Shown here in pieces: positions 6,801-13,508 of a stretch of 13,728 bases of DNA (positions within the stretch are counted from its first letter, which is position 1; every line of letters begins with the position of its first letter). Source of the DNA: an uncultured Hungatella sp. (GTDB lineage: Bacteria > Bacillota > Clostridia > Lachnospirales > Lachnospiraceae); assembly GCA_959018155.1 (NCBI GenBank), contig CAUEKH010000030.1, forward strand, positions 1-13,728. Direction: 5' to 3'. The position numbers and the translations under genes are program-made. The notes beneath the pieces are model-generated. The model saw nothing but the letters and a program-made list of their open reading frames with translations, ran no database searches and was not told where the DNA came from.

Positions 6801-9050
6801 TCCGGCTTTGACTGGGCAACCAGGTACAGCAGTTATCCCTGGCCGGAGGATGAAGACCGGCTGGGGGGCAGCGCCTATCCATTCCCGGCAGCCGTTTACG
6901 AGGTTGGCGACGACGGAAAGACGGGAGAACGTGTCCATTACGGAAGCTGGCCTGAGACAGAGAGAAAGGCGGAAGCGGTTTATCTCTGTTACTATGAGAA
7001 ATATGAGGATGGATCCTACGGCTTCTATTATTTAGATGAGGCGGATAACATCCAGAGAAGTCTCGATGACAGCAATGCCAGTACAATTGTAGATACCGGA
7101 TACGGAGTGATATGCGGGGCGGATAAGAGATTTGATGTAATGTATGAAGAATGGCTGCAAAATCCTCTTACCGGTAAAAAAACGGGGACAGAGGTGTTGG
7201 AAGAAAAGCCGATTCTCTCCCTGGGAGACGGAAATCTGTTTTTGTATCAGTTTGATCAGGATTTTGAACGGAGTTACGTGGAGATTTCGGTCACATACCC
7301 GGTTTCCAACAGGGGCCTTGCTTTTCTGTATCAGGGAGAAACCGGTATTACGGTCAGGAAAGAGTACTATTTAAATACGAGATTTGCCGCTGATATACAG
7401 TTAAAGCGGACCAATGATGGCCAGGAACGTATGGCGGAAGTAAGAACCGCAGAGCAGCTGGAACATACCGGTACAGGAAGCTATGGAAGAAGCTGGACGT
7501 TCTTCCAGACTCATTTTATCACTGCGGACGCCAGTACCGGAAACATCAATAACAATACCGAAGGATTTACTTACGATGGCCAGGAAAATGCAATCTACGG
7601 TCTGAGACAGCCTCTCTTCAGCCAGAATGGCGGCAGGCTTTGCAATATCAGGATAGTAGACGCAGAGATAACAGCGGCGGGCAATACGGCGGCGCTGGTA
7701 GATAACAGCAACATCCGTAACTCGGAGATTGTGAATTGTTCCGTTACAGGTACGATCACCAGTACAGGAGGCTCTGCGGCGGGAATTACGTATCAGAGCG
7801 GAGGCAGTGTTACAGGGTGTTATGTATACGGAAATATCAGTGCGGCCGGAAATGCGTCCGGTCTGGTGGGAATACAGTTGAATTCAGAGATTAAGAACTG
7901 TTCTTTCATCGGTTCCGTCACCAGCACGGGACAGTCAGCAGCAGGTCTTGTCGGTGTAAACGGTGGTCCGATTACCAATTGTTTCGCGTATGGAACCGTT
8001 ACGGCGAATGGTAATGCAGCAGGTCTTGTCGGTGAAAATGGTAGCCCGATTGCCAATTGTTTCGCCTATGGAACCGTTACAGCGAATGGTAATGCAGCAG
8101 GGCTGGTAGGAGTGCTTAAAGATTCAGCCATTCAGCGAAGCTATGCAAACTGTAAAGTAAGCGGAAGAAATGCGGCAGGATTTGTCTATAAGAGCGTGGC
8201 CTCTGTGAATGACTGTTACAGCGTGGGTTCTGTTACCGCATCAGAGACAGCAGCAGGATTTTTCTGTGAAGGCTGGGTTTCACTGAAGAACTGTTATACT
8301 GTTTCCGAAGTTTTAACCGGCACTGTAAAGTATGGATTTGGAAATGGAGAAGTGAGCAATATTTCAAACTGTTACTGGGTTTCAGTCGGAACCTTTAACA
8401 GGGGAATCGGAGACTACAGCAGGGCGGAGAAACTTACCAGTTTTGGTACCCTGGCTTCTGATGATATGGTGAAGACGCTGAACAACAGTACGGCAGCTGG
8501 TGTGTGGACGAAGGAAACGGGTCATACCCATCCGGAGACACTGACTGGGGATTATCCTTATCCAAGAATCACGGTGCTCGACCATTACGGCGACTGGCCG
8601 GTGGTGGAAGATGAAGGGGAAAATCTGACAGATGTCGGTACGATAGGCGTTTACCAGGCCTATTATGAGGACTGGAGTAAAACGTATTATGCGGCAGGCA
8701 GCTGCTATGATATGGTCAAATCGAAGACTTATGACATGCCAAACTCAGGGGGTGGGCAGCAAAGTAAAAAATATTGCGTGATGTTCTCGAAAGATATTGA
8801 TGTATCCAAATGGTATGTGACGTATTACTGGAAAAAGAACTGGAACAGTGATCAGGTAAACGAGAAAAAAGGGCAGCTGAATAAGAAGAATGAGACATCA
8901 TACAGAAATATCGGTGAAAATTATGATACGTATGATTTTGAACTGGTAGACAACGAACAGTTAATCAGTGTCACATTTACTTCACCAGGCGGAACACAAT
9001 ACGTATTTACACCGTGGGATGGCAGGTTTACCTGTAAGGTGATTCCATAG
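3726..9050 (+). CDS. giant GLUG-repeat body of the prepilin (likely continuation of the gene at 3005)
   Basis: A 1774-codon ORF with no signal peptide or transmembrane helix. Its first ATG (3726) lies inside the upstream prepilin gene with only a poor GGTGA before it. Export therefore makes sense only if it is joined to that prepilin, giving about 2000 residues. The body has three similar modules. Each opens with a VR-x-x-x-QL type motif (residues 97, 655, 1239), passes through GLUG-like beta-solenoid repeats of about 26-28 residues (GG-L-x-G then NCY/NCF-x-x-G-x-V), and ends in HYGDWP or HYGSWP (445, 1071, 1620) followed by YYExY-like and GSYGYY-like sequence. One cysteine recurs at the same place in most repeats, typical of GLUG proteins and probably a buried ladder. 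The C-terminal 120 residues are Tyr/Lys-rich and unrecognised. GLUG proteins are mostly surface proteins; a pilus-borne adhesin role is inference. No enzymatic motif is visible. Confidence 0.85.
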   Translation: MKAEWVKEYSGGSGELSLVGDQADVSLLLDSTRGGEGFADITGKALTPGDDITVKAEFTYTNGDIVIEGAVEETTNSLFAYRRDNERGESEIGVGCVRHLNNLRKSKYIQKPDIPVFVVQMNSIDFHGPGVEMTSFAPIENDTLFENKKAVYDGGENTLTGFVIEEPEMAERGTGLFRTVKYSTLKNIRLTDCAVTGRRLTGALAGTVDSASVINCGVFLSTKDEYGRHNDMENRINTYKVAGDGSVGGLIGNSLNSAVTDCFAAVSVTGIVNVGGLIGYQSGGTVKNSYSSGDVTTEWNGGGLTGDCENCQVSGCYSTSDVTSPAGGGGLAGVVSSSSVINCQSYGQVLPPEGFTGEALGGFVGSLGSGSSFLDCWYLKQAKYNDQYTDSSIFGIQAGYYQQLKSGKPNAAENSEPYSSTLVRNAFPFPQLHYSDVAEERVMCHYGDWPAELKLQTSLVYYERYREEDGTDSYGYYAVTSLTASNGLEEGKETNTWKVDTLQDRVCIEDGYAIITPYALTSFQYRLNADLTGNAGRPVTVSTGTGESQSALLGEDVSLTFVSKGESGKEIEYTISNCYIFRLPFKLQMADRQTAARFYDQLKVTGYVGDNEVFTDYTFYYCPDFAKNAINPSLSEKDAVLPADPDSVKKEYVYVRSARQLNALGRNQYYWNVSKSTGEDKSREFGFKQETDIDFGKYAADTKTYCGVPFDLMDTSASNPYRNVPIGRPNVGSDLLVANNFRYGYDGGGHKIIDYCCSSENLQFVGLFGEVQYGTIENVIMTASSPEGGSAYVESSYYDNVEQKAKSAGTGALVGLLYVAPPEDGGSYSGKVATVRNCAVSGYRVSYLRNDWNAGSVNADVAIGGLAGFNFGRIENSTVVNKVTELNVSNARGYKMVLGGLVGSIDGKGTVRGCYSGGDVSLISSDIGSGSGIGGICGGQFHIYGYGYDKYSAGIFNSYSYCSWKRDAISSAGSLACYGVTFNDCRLSNCYYLKDEVGAEISISGVDGVEGLTAREMMELDESRLSGFDWATRYSSYPWPEDEDRLGGSAYPFPAAVYEVGDDGKTGERVHYGSWPETERKAEAVYLCYYEKYEDGSYGFYYLDEADNIQRSLDDSNASTIVDTGYGVICGADKRFDVMYEEWLQNPLTGKKTGTEVLEEKPILSLGDGNLFLYQFDQDFERSYVEISVTYPVSNRGLAFLYQGETGITVRKEYYLNTRFAADIQLKRTNDGQERMAEVRTAEQLEHTGTGSYGRSWTFFQTHFITADASTGNINNNTEGFTYDGQENAIYGLRQPLFSQNGGRLCNIRIVDAEITAAGNTAALVDNSNIRNSEIVNCSVTGTITSTGGSAAGITYQSGGSVTGCYVYGNISAAGNASGLVGIQLNSEIKNCSFIGSVTSTGQSAAGLVGVNGGPITNCFAYGTVTANGNAAGLVGENGSPIANCFAYGTVTANGNAAGLVGVLKDSAIQRSYANCKVSGRNAAGFVYKSVASVNDCYSVGSVTASETAAGFFCEGWVSLKNCYTVSEVLTGTVKYGFGNGEVSNISNCYWVSVGTFNRGIGDYSRAEKLTSFGTLASDDMVKTLNNSTAAGVWTKETGHTHPETLTGDYPYPRITVLDHYGDWPVVEDEGENLTDVGTIGVYQAYYEDWSKTYYAAGSCYDMVKSKTYDMPNSGGGQQSKKYCVMFSKDIDVSKWYVTYYWKKNWNSDQVNEKKGQLNKKNETSYRNIGENYDTYDFELVDNEQLISVTFTSPGGTQYVFTPWDGRFTCKVIP
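4014..8690 (+). repeat. three-fold repeated protein module within the giant prepilin
   Basis: Module 1 starts near 4014, module 2 near 5688 and module 3 near 7440. Exit motifs are HYGDWP at 5058-5075, HYGSWP at 6936-6953 and HYGDWP at 8583-8600. Before each is a YPFP-like proline motif. After each comes tyrosine-rich YYERY, YYEKY or YYEDW; after the first two come a GYAIITP / GYGVICG strand and a linker leading into the next module. The copies are clearly related in protein but diverged in DNA, so the triplication is old. Module lengths from entry to exit motif are about 348, 416 and 381 residues. Confidence 0.75.
7938..8093 (+). repeat. two tandem 78-bp in-frame repeats (26 residues each)
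   Basis: Units 7938-8015 and 8016-8093 both begin GCAGCAGGTCTTGTCGGTG and differ at only a handful of positions. The protein units start AAGLVGVNGGPITNC and AAGLVGENGSPIANC, and both end FAYGTVTANGN. A further unit begins at 8094 but soon diverges. Unlike the other solenoid turns, these two are nearly identical in DNA, pointing to recent duplication or conversion. Because 78 is a multiple of three, gain or loss of a unit would keep the frame. Confidence 0.92.
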
Positions 9051-9066
9051 AAAGGAGGGCGCATCC

Positions 9067-9843
9067 ATGAAGTCCATAACGAAAAAACTTTCAAGGCAGA
9101 ATGGTGCGTCCATCCTGATGGCCATGGTCTTATTCCTGATCTGTGGTTTCGTTGCGGCTGTTACTCTCGGCGCAGCCACAACGAATGCACAGAAATACAC
9201 GGATCAGAGGAGACAGCAGCAATGTTATCTGTCAGTCAGTTCGGCTGCCAGGATGCTGGAGGATATTCTCGGTGAGAAGGAATTTACCGGAAAAGAAGAA
9301 AAATGGATTTATTACTGCAGTGATGATTTATCTGAATATGATAGTATCAGTCCAGCCTGTGAGTCGGATCGGGTTGAGATTTGTGATCATTTAGAACCGA
9401 ACGATGACAAAAATTACATTCCTGCCGTGATCGGTAAGGGAATGTATGACGTCTATTTAAGCAAGAAGAGATACAAGGAGAGTAAGCCTTTTAAAGGGTG
9501 GACTCAGGAGATGAAGATCGAAGCACCTGATATGTATGCCGTTACTGCGGTGGCCTCCATCGACCGGGATTACCAGCTTACCATTACATTGAGGACGGCG
9601 GAGCCGGAAATTGATAACGATGAGTACGCAATGACACTAACTTTTAAAGCCAGTGAGACGAACAATGAGATAATCAATAATTTTTCCTGTGACCCCCCAC
9701 ACAGCGGTTATAAGATGGTTGAGCAGGATGACGGGACAGAAAAAGAAGAGTATTTTGAAGAACTTCAATCGACAAGAAATGAACACTATACCAATATTAC
9801 GGTCATAAAGCTGACTAAGGGAGATATCAGAAAGGGGGTATAG
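9067..9843 (+). CDS. minor pilin-like protein lacking Glu+5 (GspK/PilX-like role)
   Basis: A 258-residue protein with a strong AAAGGAGG site (9051-9057) directly after the preceding stop. The N-terminus is a basic leader ending in Gln-Asn-Gly13, then ASILMAMVLFLICGF, a hydrophobic helix like that of prepilins. Cleavage after Gly13 would put Met18 at +5 instead of the usual Glu. In type II secretion the tip pseudopilin GspK also lacks Glu+5. This fits a protein that sits at the filament tip and need not dock onto a previous subunit. The remainder is soluble, acidic and without recognised domains. Its place between the giant prepilin and two Glu+5 pilins supports a minor pilin of the priming complex. 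It might instead be a membrane-anchored accessory protein that the peptidase never cuts. Confidence 0.7.
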   Translation: MKSITKKLSRQNGASILMAMVLFLICGFVAAVTLGAATTNAQKYTDQRRQQQCYLSVSSAARMLEDILGEKEFTGKEEKWIYYCSDDLSEYDSISPACESDRVEICDHLEPNDDKNYIPAVIGKGMYDVYLSKKRYKESKPFKGWTQEMKIEAPDMYAVTAVASIDRDYQLTITLRTAEPEIDNDEYAMTLTFKASETNNEIINNFSCDPPHSGYKMVEQDDGTEKEEYFEELQSTRNEHYTNITVIKLTKGDIRKGV

Positions 9844-9847
9844 CCGA

Positions 9848-10195
9848 ATGGCAGGAAATCACAGTTTCAGGCGAAGACCGGGAAATCAGAACGGTGAGAC
9901 AATTGTGGAAACGCTGACGGCTATCCTCATTGCAGCGCTCTCCTGCACGATTCTGATGACGGCTGTAACCGCCGCTGTTTCCATTAACCGGAATGCCTCA
10001 GAGGCTCAGGAGAAATTCGAGACGGAACTTTTAGAAGCAGAATTACAGAACGGAACGACGGAGAAAGAGGTGCTGATTAAAATAAAGCAGAACACTCCCG
10101 GTTCGTCAACAGAGAGCACCACCTCTGTCAATGCGCTTTTTACAGGGGGAGAAGGAGAACTCACCTCCTACCGGATAAGGGAGGAGGGAAGCTGA
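9848..10195 (+). CDS. small minor pilin-like protein
   Basis: A 115-residue protein with an AAAGGGGG site (9831-9838) inside the end of the previous gene. The leader is long and basic and ends Asn-Gln-Asn-Gly16. The mature sequence would begin ETIVETLTAILIAAL, with Glu21 at +5 as in true pilins and an unusual Glu rather than Phe or Met at +1. A hydrophobic helix of about 22 residues follows, then an Ala/Glu-rich amphipathic stretch and a short Ser/Thr-rich tail. The globular head is much smaller than in major pilins, resembling pseudopilins of the GspI type in size; that assignment is inference. Its stop overlaps the next start (TGATG), so the two genes are probably translationally coupled. 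Confidence 0.72.
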   Translation: MAGNHSFRRRPGNQNGETIVETLTAILIAALSCTILMTAVTAAVSINRNASEAQEKFETELLEAELQNGTTEKEVLIKIKQNTPGSSTESTTSVNALFTGGEGELTSYRIREEGS

Positions 10196-10713
10196 TGAAG
10201 AATCAGAGAAAATCGGCTGGCTTTACTCTGGTAGAGACGCTTGTCTCGCTGGTGATTCTCGTCATGCTCATCAGTGTTGTGAGTGTCGGCGTCGATACGG
10301 CGATGAGGGCGTACAGAAGCATTACATTTGCCTCGGAGAGTGATTTGCTTTCCTCCACAATTCAGGCGTCCCTCTCGGATATCCTCCGCTTCGCTGTCTG
10401 TGAAGAAGGGGATCCTGAGGCGGATGGCGCAGAGTTTTCCATTACAAATGAAAGCTACGGGATGTCGAAAGGCAGTCTCTTTCTGGATAATGAAAATGGA
10501 AGAATTATGGTGAACTTAGGAGGCGCTTCGGAACACGGGAGCGATGATACCTTCTTCCTCGTCAACGATGGCGCCTACACCTCCATGAAAATCACCAGCT
10601 TTACCATCAGGTATGAAAATGGCCTCTTTTCCGGCAGTTACACCATCGAGAGCGCCAACGGACAATTTACGAAAACGAAAGATTATACATTTCGCACATT
10701 AAAAGCAAAGTGA
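10195..10713 (+). CDS. type IV prepilin-like minor pilin (GspJ/PilW-like)
   Basis: A 172-residue protein with a textbook prepilin N-terminus: a nine-residue basic leader ending Ala-Gly9, then FTLVETLVSLVILVML. Cleavage gives Phe+1 and Glu14 at +5. The head is beta-rich (strands such as GSLFLDNENGRIMVNLG and SFTIRYENG). Its start shares one base with the previous stop (TGATG). GspJ/PilW-like minor pilins have this size and order next to I- and K-like partners, which suggests a tip-priming complex with the genes at 9067 and 9848. There is only one cysteine, so no disulfide loop as in many Gram-negative pilins. It is unlikely to be the major pilin given its position, though this cannot be excluded. 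Confidence 0.8.
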   Translation: MKNQRKSAGFTLVETLVSLVILVMLISVVSVGVDTAMRAYRSITFASESDLLSSTIQASLSDILRFAVCEEGDPEADGAEFSITNESYGMSKGSLFLDNENGRIMVNLGGASEHGSDDTFFLVNDGAYTSMKITSFTIRYENGLFSGSYTIESANGQFTKTKDYTFRTLKAK

Positions 10714-10723
10714 GGCATTGACT

Positions 10724-12430
10724 ATGACCTATACAAGACTTGGCGACCTGTTGCTGTCGGTCGGGCTGATTTCCGATGAACAGCTGAATGCGGCGCTGCA
10801 GAACCAGAAGAATACGAAGAAACGTTTAGGACAGGAACTGATAGACGAAGGCATCATTACGGAACAGCAGCTGATTGAGGCGCTGGAACTTCAGCTGGGT
10901 GTCGAGTTTATTGATTTATCGAAAATCTCCATCCCGGCCGAATTGACAAATATCCTGCCTAAGAATATAGCAAAGAAGTATTCCCTTGTGCCGGTCAGGG
11001 TCAGCAAGAATACACTGTACATAGCCATGGTGGACCCGTTAAACTTCCTCGCGGTAGAAGAGGTGAGGAAGGCGACGCGCAAGAAAGTAGTTCCCATGAT
11101 TGCCACATCGGCTTCCGTCGACCACACGATTGCCACGCTTTATGGAAATGAAGGCGCCGCCAGGGCTATTGAGGAGATGCGCCGGGAACTTGCAGATGCA
11201 GGTGCGGTCAACAGTATTTCCAATGATTCCTTTGCAACCAACACCATCGGGGATGACAGCCAGTCGGCGCCAACGGTCCGGCTTGTAAACTCCCTGATAG
11301 AGCGTGCCGTTGTGGAGAGAGCCAGCGATATCCATTTAGAGCCGTGTGAGAGCGAGATGCGGGTCAGGATGAGAATCGACGGCCTGATGCGGAATATTAT
11401 GACAGTGCCGAAGGATCTGCAGGCCTCCGTTATTTCCAGGCTGAAAATTATGGGCGGCATGGATATCAGTGAGCGGAAGGTCCCTCAGGACGGGCGTTCC
11501 AATGTCCGGGTGAAACAGGCGGATATTGACTTACGTCTCTCCACACTTCCGACCATTTACGGGGAGAAGATCGTCATTCGTCTTCTGGATAAAAATTCCC
11601 AGCTTCTGAGTAAGGAAAAGATTGGACTCGTGGGAGATGATTTGGAGAAATATCTCTATCTGATTGGAAACAGGAGCGGCGTGGTATTGATTGCGGGCCC
11701 CACCGGTTCCGGTAAATCATCGACCATGTATACCATGATTCGGGAACTGAATACGGAAGATGTCAATTTGGTGACGCTGGAAGACCCGGTGGAGTACAAT
11801 ATTTCCGGGATTAACCAGGTGCAGATCAATGAGAAGACGGGGATGACATTTGCCGGAGGCCTGCGTTCCATCCTGCGGCAGGACCCGGATATCATTGCGG
11901 TAGGTGAAATCCGTGACGGCGAGACAGCAGAAATTGCCATGAGGGCTGCCATAACCGGCCATCTGGTGCTGTCTACCATCCATACGAATGACGCGCTTTC
12001 CACCATTGACCGTCTTCTCGACGTCGGTGTGGAGCCGTATCTGATATCGAGCGCGCTGCACGGCGTCATTTCCCAGAGGCTGGTGAGGCGGATCTGCCCC
12101 AACTGCCGGAAAGAGTACGTTCCCACCGCGGAGGAACTGGCGGAACTGGAACTTCCGCCGGACAGCGGCTATAAGTTCTACAGAGGCGAAGGCTGTCCTT
12201 CCTGCTTTGGCACCGGCTACCGCGGAAGAACCGGCGTCTTCGAAATCCTGGTTCTCGACAGGAAATTGAAAAATGCCATCGCTGACGGCGCAAAGAGGGA
12301 AGAAATCACCAGAATCGCAGAGTCGAATAAGCGGTTTGTCTCCATGAAGGCAAACTGCCACCGGCTGGTGCTGGAAGGCACTACCACCATAGAGGAGGCA
12401 AGGCGGATCATCGGTTCCGCCGAATACTAA
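10724..12430 (+). CDS. pilB: type IV pilus extension ATPase PilB with MshEN c-di-GMP domain
   Basis: A 568-residue cytoplasmic hexameric ATPase that drives pilin polymerisation. The ATG at 10724 is preferred because GTGAGG (10710-10715) lies 8 bases before it; a TTG at 10718 is too close to that site. Residues 1-145 form an MshEN/T2SSE-N domain with two c-di-GMP motif copies (see 10736-10894). The core has Walker A GPTGSGKSST (325-334), Asp box LEDPVEY (352-358), Walker B DPDIIAVGEIRD (387-398) and His box GHLVLSTIHTND (412-423). Cys458, Cys461, Cys491 and Cys494 form the tetracysteine zinc site typical of PilB/GspE. It follows the minor pilins by ten bases and precedes pilT by two. GspE of type II secretion is the alternative reading, but the adjacent pilT favours a type IV pilus. 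Confidence 0.96.
   Translation: MTYTRLGDLLLSVGLISDEQLNAALQNQKNTKKRLGQELIDEGIITEQQLIEALELQLGVEFIDLSKISIPAELTNILPKNIAKKYSLVPVRVSKNTLYIAMVDPLNFLAVEEVRKATRKKVVPMIATSASVDHTIATLYGNEGAARAIEEMRRELADAGAVNSISNDSFATNTIGDDSQSAPTVRLVNSLIERAVVERASDIHLEPCESEMRVRMRIDGLMRNIMTVPKDLQASVISRLKIMGGMDISERKVPQDGRSNVRVKQADIDLRLSTLPTIYGEKIVIRLLDKNSQLLSKEKIGLVGDDLEKYLYLIGNRSGVVLIAGPTGSGKSSTMYTMIRELNTEDVNLVTLEDPVEYNISGINQVQINEKTGMTFAGGLRSILRQDPDIIAVGEIRDGETAEIAMRAAITGHLVLSTIHTNDALSTIDRLLDVGVEPYLISSALHGVISQRLVRRICPNCRKEYVPTAEELAELELPPDSGYKFYRGEGCPSCFGTGYRGRTGVFEILVLDRKLKNAIADGAKREEITRIAESNKRFVSMKANCHRLVLEGTTTIEEARRIIGSAEY
10736..10894 (+). other. tandem MshEN cyclic-di-GMP-binding motifs in PilB
   Basis: PilB residues 5-28 and 34-57 each follow the 24-residue MshEN pattern: RLGxxLxxxG, six residues, then LxxALxxQ. 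The five-residue spacer KNTKK separates them. The fixed Arg, Leu, Gly and Gln positions are present in both copies, which is the arrangement reported for the c-di-GMP-binding MshE N-domain. Binding is therefore expected from family knowledge, though not shown here. Confidence 0.88.
12402..12421 (+). promoter_or_regulatory. hairpin at the pilB-pilT junction
   Basis: GGCGGA (12402-12407) and TCCGCC (12416-12421) form a perfect 6-bp stem with an 8-base loop at the end of pilB, 11 bases before the pilT ATG. No T-run follows, so it is not a terminator. AGGAGG lies just upstream at 12393-12398. Folding would bring it to an effective 14 bases from the pilT start, which otherwise lacks a ribosome site. 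Confidence 0.35.
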
Positions 12431-12432
12431 AA

Positions 12433-13482
12433 ATGAAAGTAAATGAACTCGTCGCCCAGGCGGCAAAGGAGGGGGCGTCCGATATCCATTTGATTTACGG
12501 ACTTCCGCCCAAATATCGAATCAATGGTCAGCTAAAATCCATGTGTGAAGAGGTGCTGACAGATGACATCTGTGATGATTTAGGGGTACAGCTTGCAGGC
12601 GACGGTTACGGCGCTTTATATCAGAGCGGGGAACTGGATCTGGCGGCTACCATTGAAGGGACGCGAATCAGAATCAACCTCTTCCGTCAGCAGGGCCACA
12701 CATCGGCGTCTCTCCGGCTTTTAAGTGATAAAATCCCCATGCTGGAGAAGCTGGGGCTGCCCCCCGCGGTAACGGGGCTGACGGATTTACAGCGCGGCAT
12801 TGTCATTGTCACCGGTGAGACCGGTTCCGGTAAATCCACGACTCTGGCGGCCATGATTGACCGCATCAACCACAGCCGTCCGGCCCATATCATTACGCTG
12901 GAGGATCCGATCGAGTACGTATACCAGCCGGACCAGTGCATTTTTAACCAGAGGGAGATTGGACGCGATACGCTGAGTTATGCCAATGGCCTGCGGGCCG
13001 CGCTCCGTGAAGATCCGGATATTATCCTGGTAGGAGAAATGAGGGATTTGGAGACGATTGAGACGGCGCTTACCGCTGCCGAGACGGGCCATCTCGTCCT
13101 GGCGACGTTGCACACCAATTCCGCCGCCGATTCCGTGGATCGAATTGTGGATGTATTTCCGGAGGGGAGACAGAAGCAGATCCGGATGCAGCTTTCCATG
13201 ACGCTGAAAGCGGTTCTCTCCCAGCAGCTTCTGCCGGTGAAGGGCGGTGTCGGCCGTGTGGCAGCGTGCGAACTGATGATTGTAACCCCGGCTATCCAGA
13301 ATTTAATCCGGGAGGGCAAGACGCCCCAGATCAGCAACGCCATCGCCACCTCCTCACGGGATGGGGGAATTACGATGGATAACGCGGTTTTAAAGCTTTA
13401 CCGCGATGGAAAAATCAGTTCCGCTACAGCCAAAACTGCGGCTCACGACTCAGAATTTATGGGAAAGAGTATTCTCTATTAG
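12433..13482 (+). CDS. pilT: type IV pilus retraction ATPase PilT
   Basis: A 349-residue hexameric ATPase that depolymerises the pilus, the usual PilT length. It has a PAS-like N-domain (about 1-100, starting with the ASDIH motif) and no MshEN domain. The motifs are Walker A GETGSGKSTT (128-137), Asp box LEDPIEY (156-162), Walker B DPDIILVGEMRD (194-205) and His box GHLVLATLHTNS (219-230). AIQNLIRE (287-294) corresponds to the PilT signature AIRNLIRE needed for retraction, with Gln in place of Arg. No tetracysteine site is present, which separates it from PilB. The gene starts two bases after the pilB stop without a clear Shine-Dalgarno, so translation probably depends on coupling to pilB. 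Its presence implies a retractable pilus, able to support twitching, adhesion or DNA uptake. Confidence 0.95.
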   Translation: MKVNELVAQAAKEGASDIHLIYGLPPKYRINGQLKSMCEEVLTDDICDDLGVQLAGDGYGALYQSGELDLAATIEGTRIRINLFRQQGHTSASLRLLSDKIPMLEKLGLPPAVTGLTDLQRGIVIVTGETGSGKSTTLAAMIDRINHSRPAHIITLEDPIEYVYQPDQCIFNQREIGRDTLSYANGLRAALREDPDIILVGEMRDLETIETALTAAETGHLVLATLHTNSAADSVDRIVDVFPEGRQKQIRMQLSMTLKAVLSQQLLPVKGGVGRVAACELMIVTPAIQNLIREGKTPQISNAIATSSRDGGITMDNAVLKLYRDGKISSATAKTAAHDSEFMGKSILY

Positions 13483-13508
13483 TTTATTTTCGATAGAAGG
13501 GATGACAG

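Noticed and set aside
7938..8120. CRISPR-like or other non-coding tandem array.
   Set aside because: The units are 78 bp, contiguous without spacers, in frame, and encode GLUG solenoid turns.
3726..9050. The large ORF as an independent cytoplasmic protein starting at 3726.
   Set aside because: It has no ribosome site or export signal, while GLUG solenoids are typical of surface proteins and the upstream prepilin ORF fits as its missing N-terminus.
10718..10723. TTG at 10718 as the start of pilB.
   Set aside because: It is only two bases after the GTGAGG ribosome site, while the ATG at 10724 has normal 8-base spacing.
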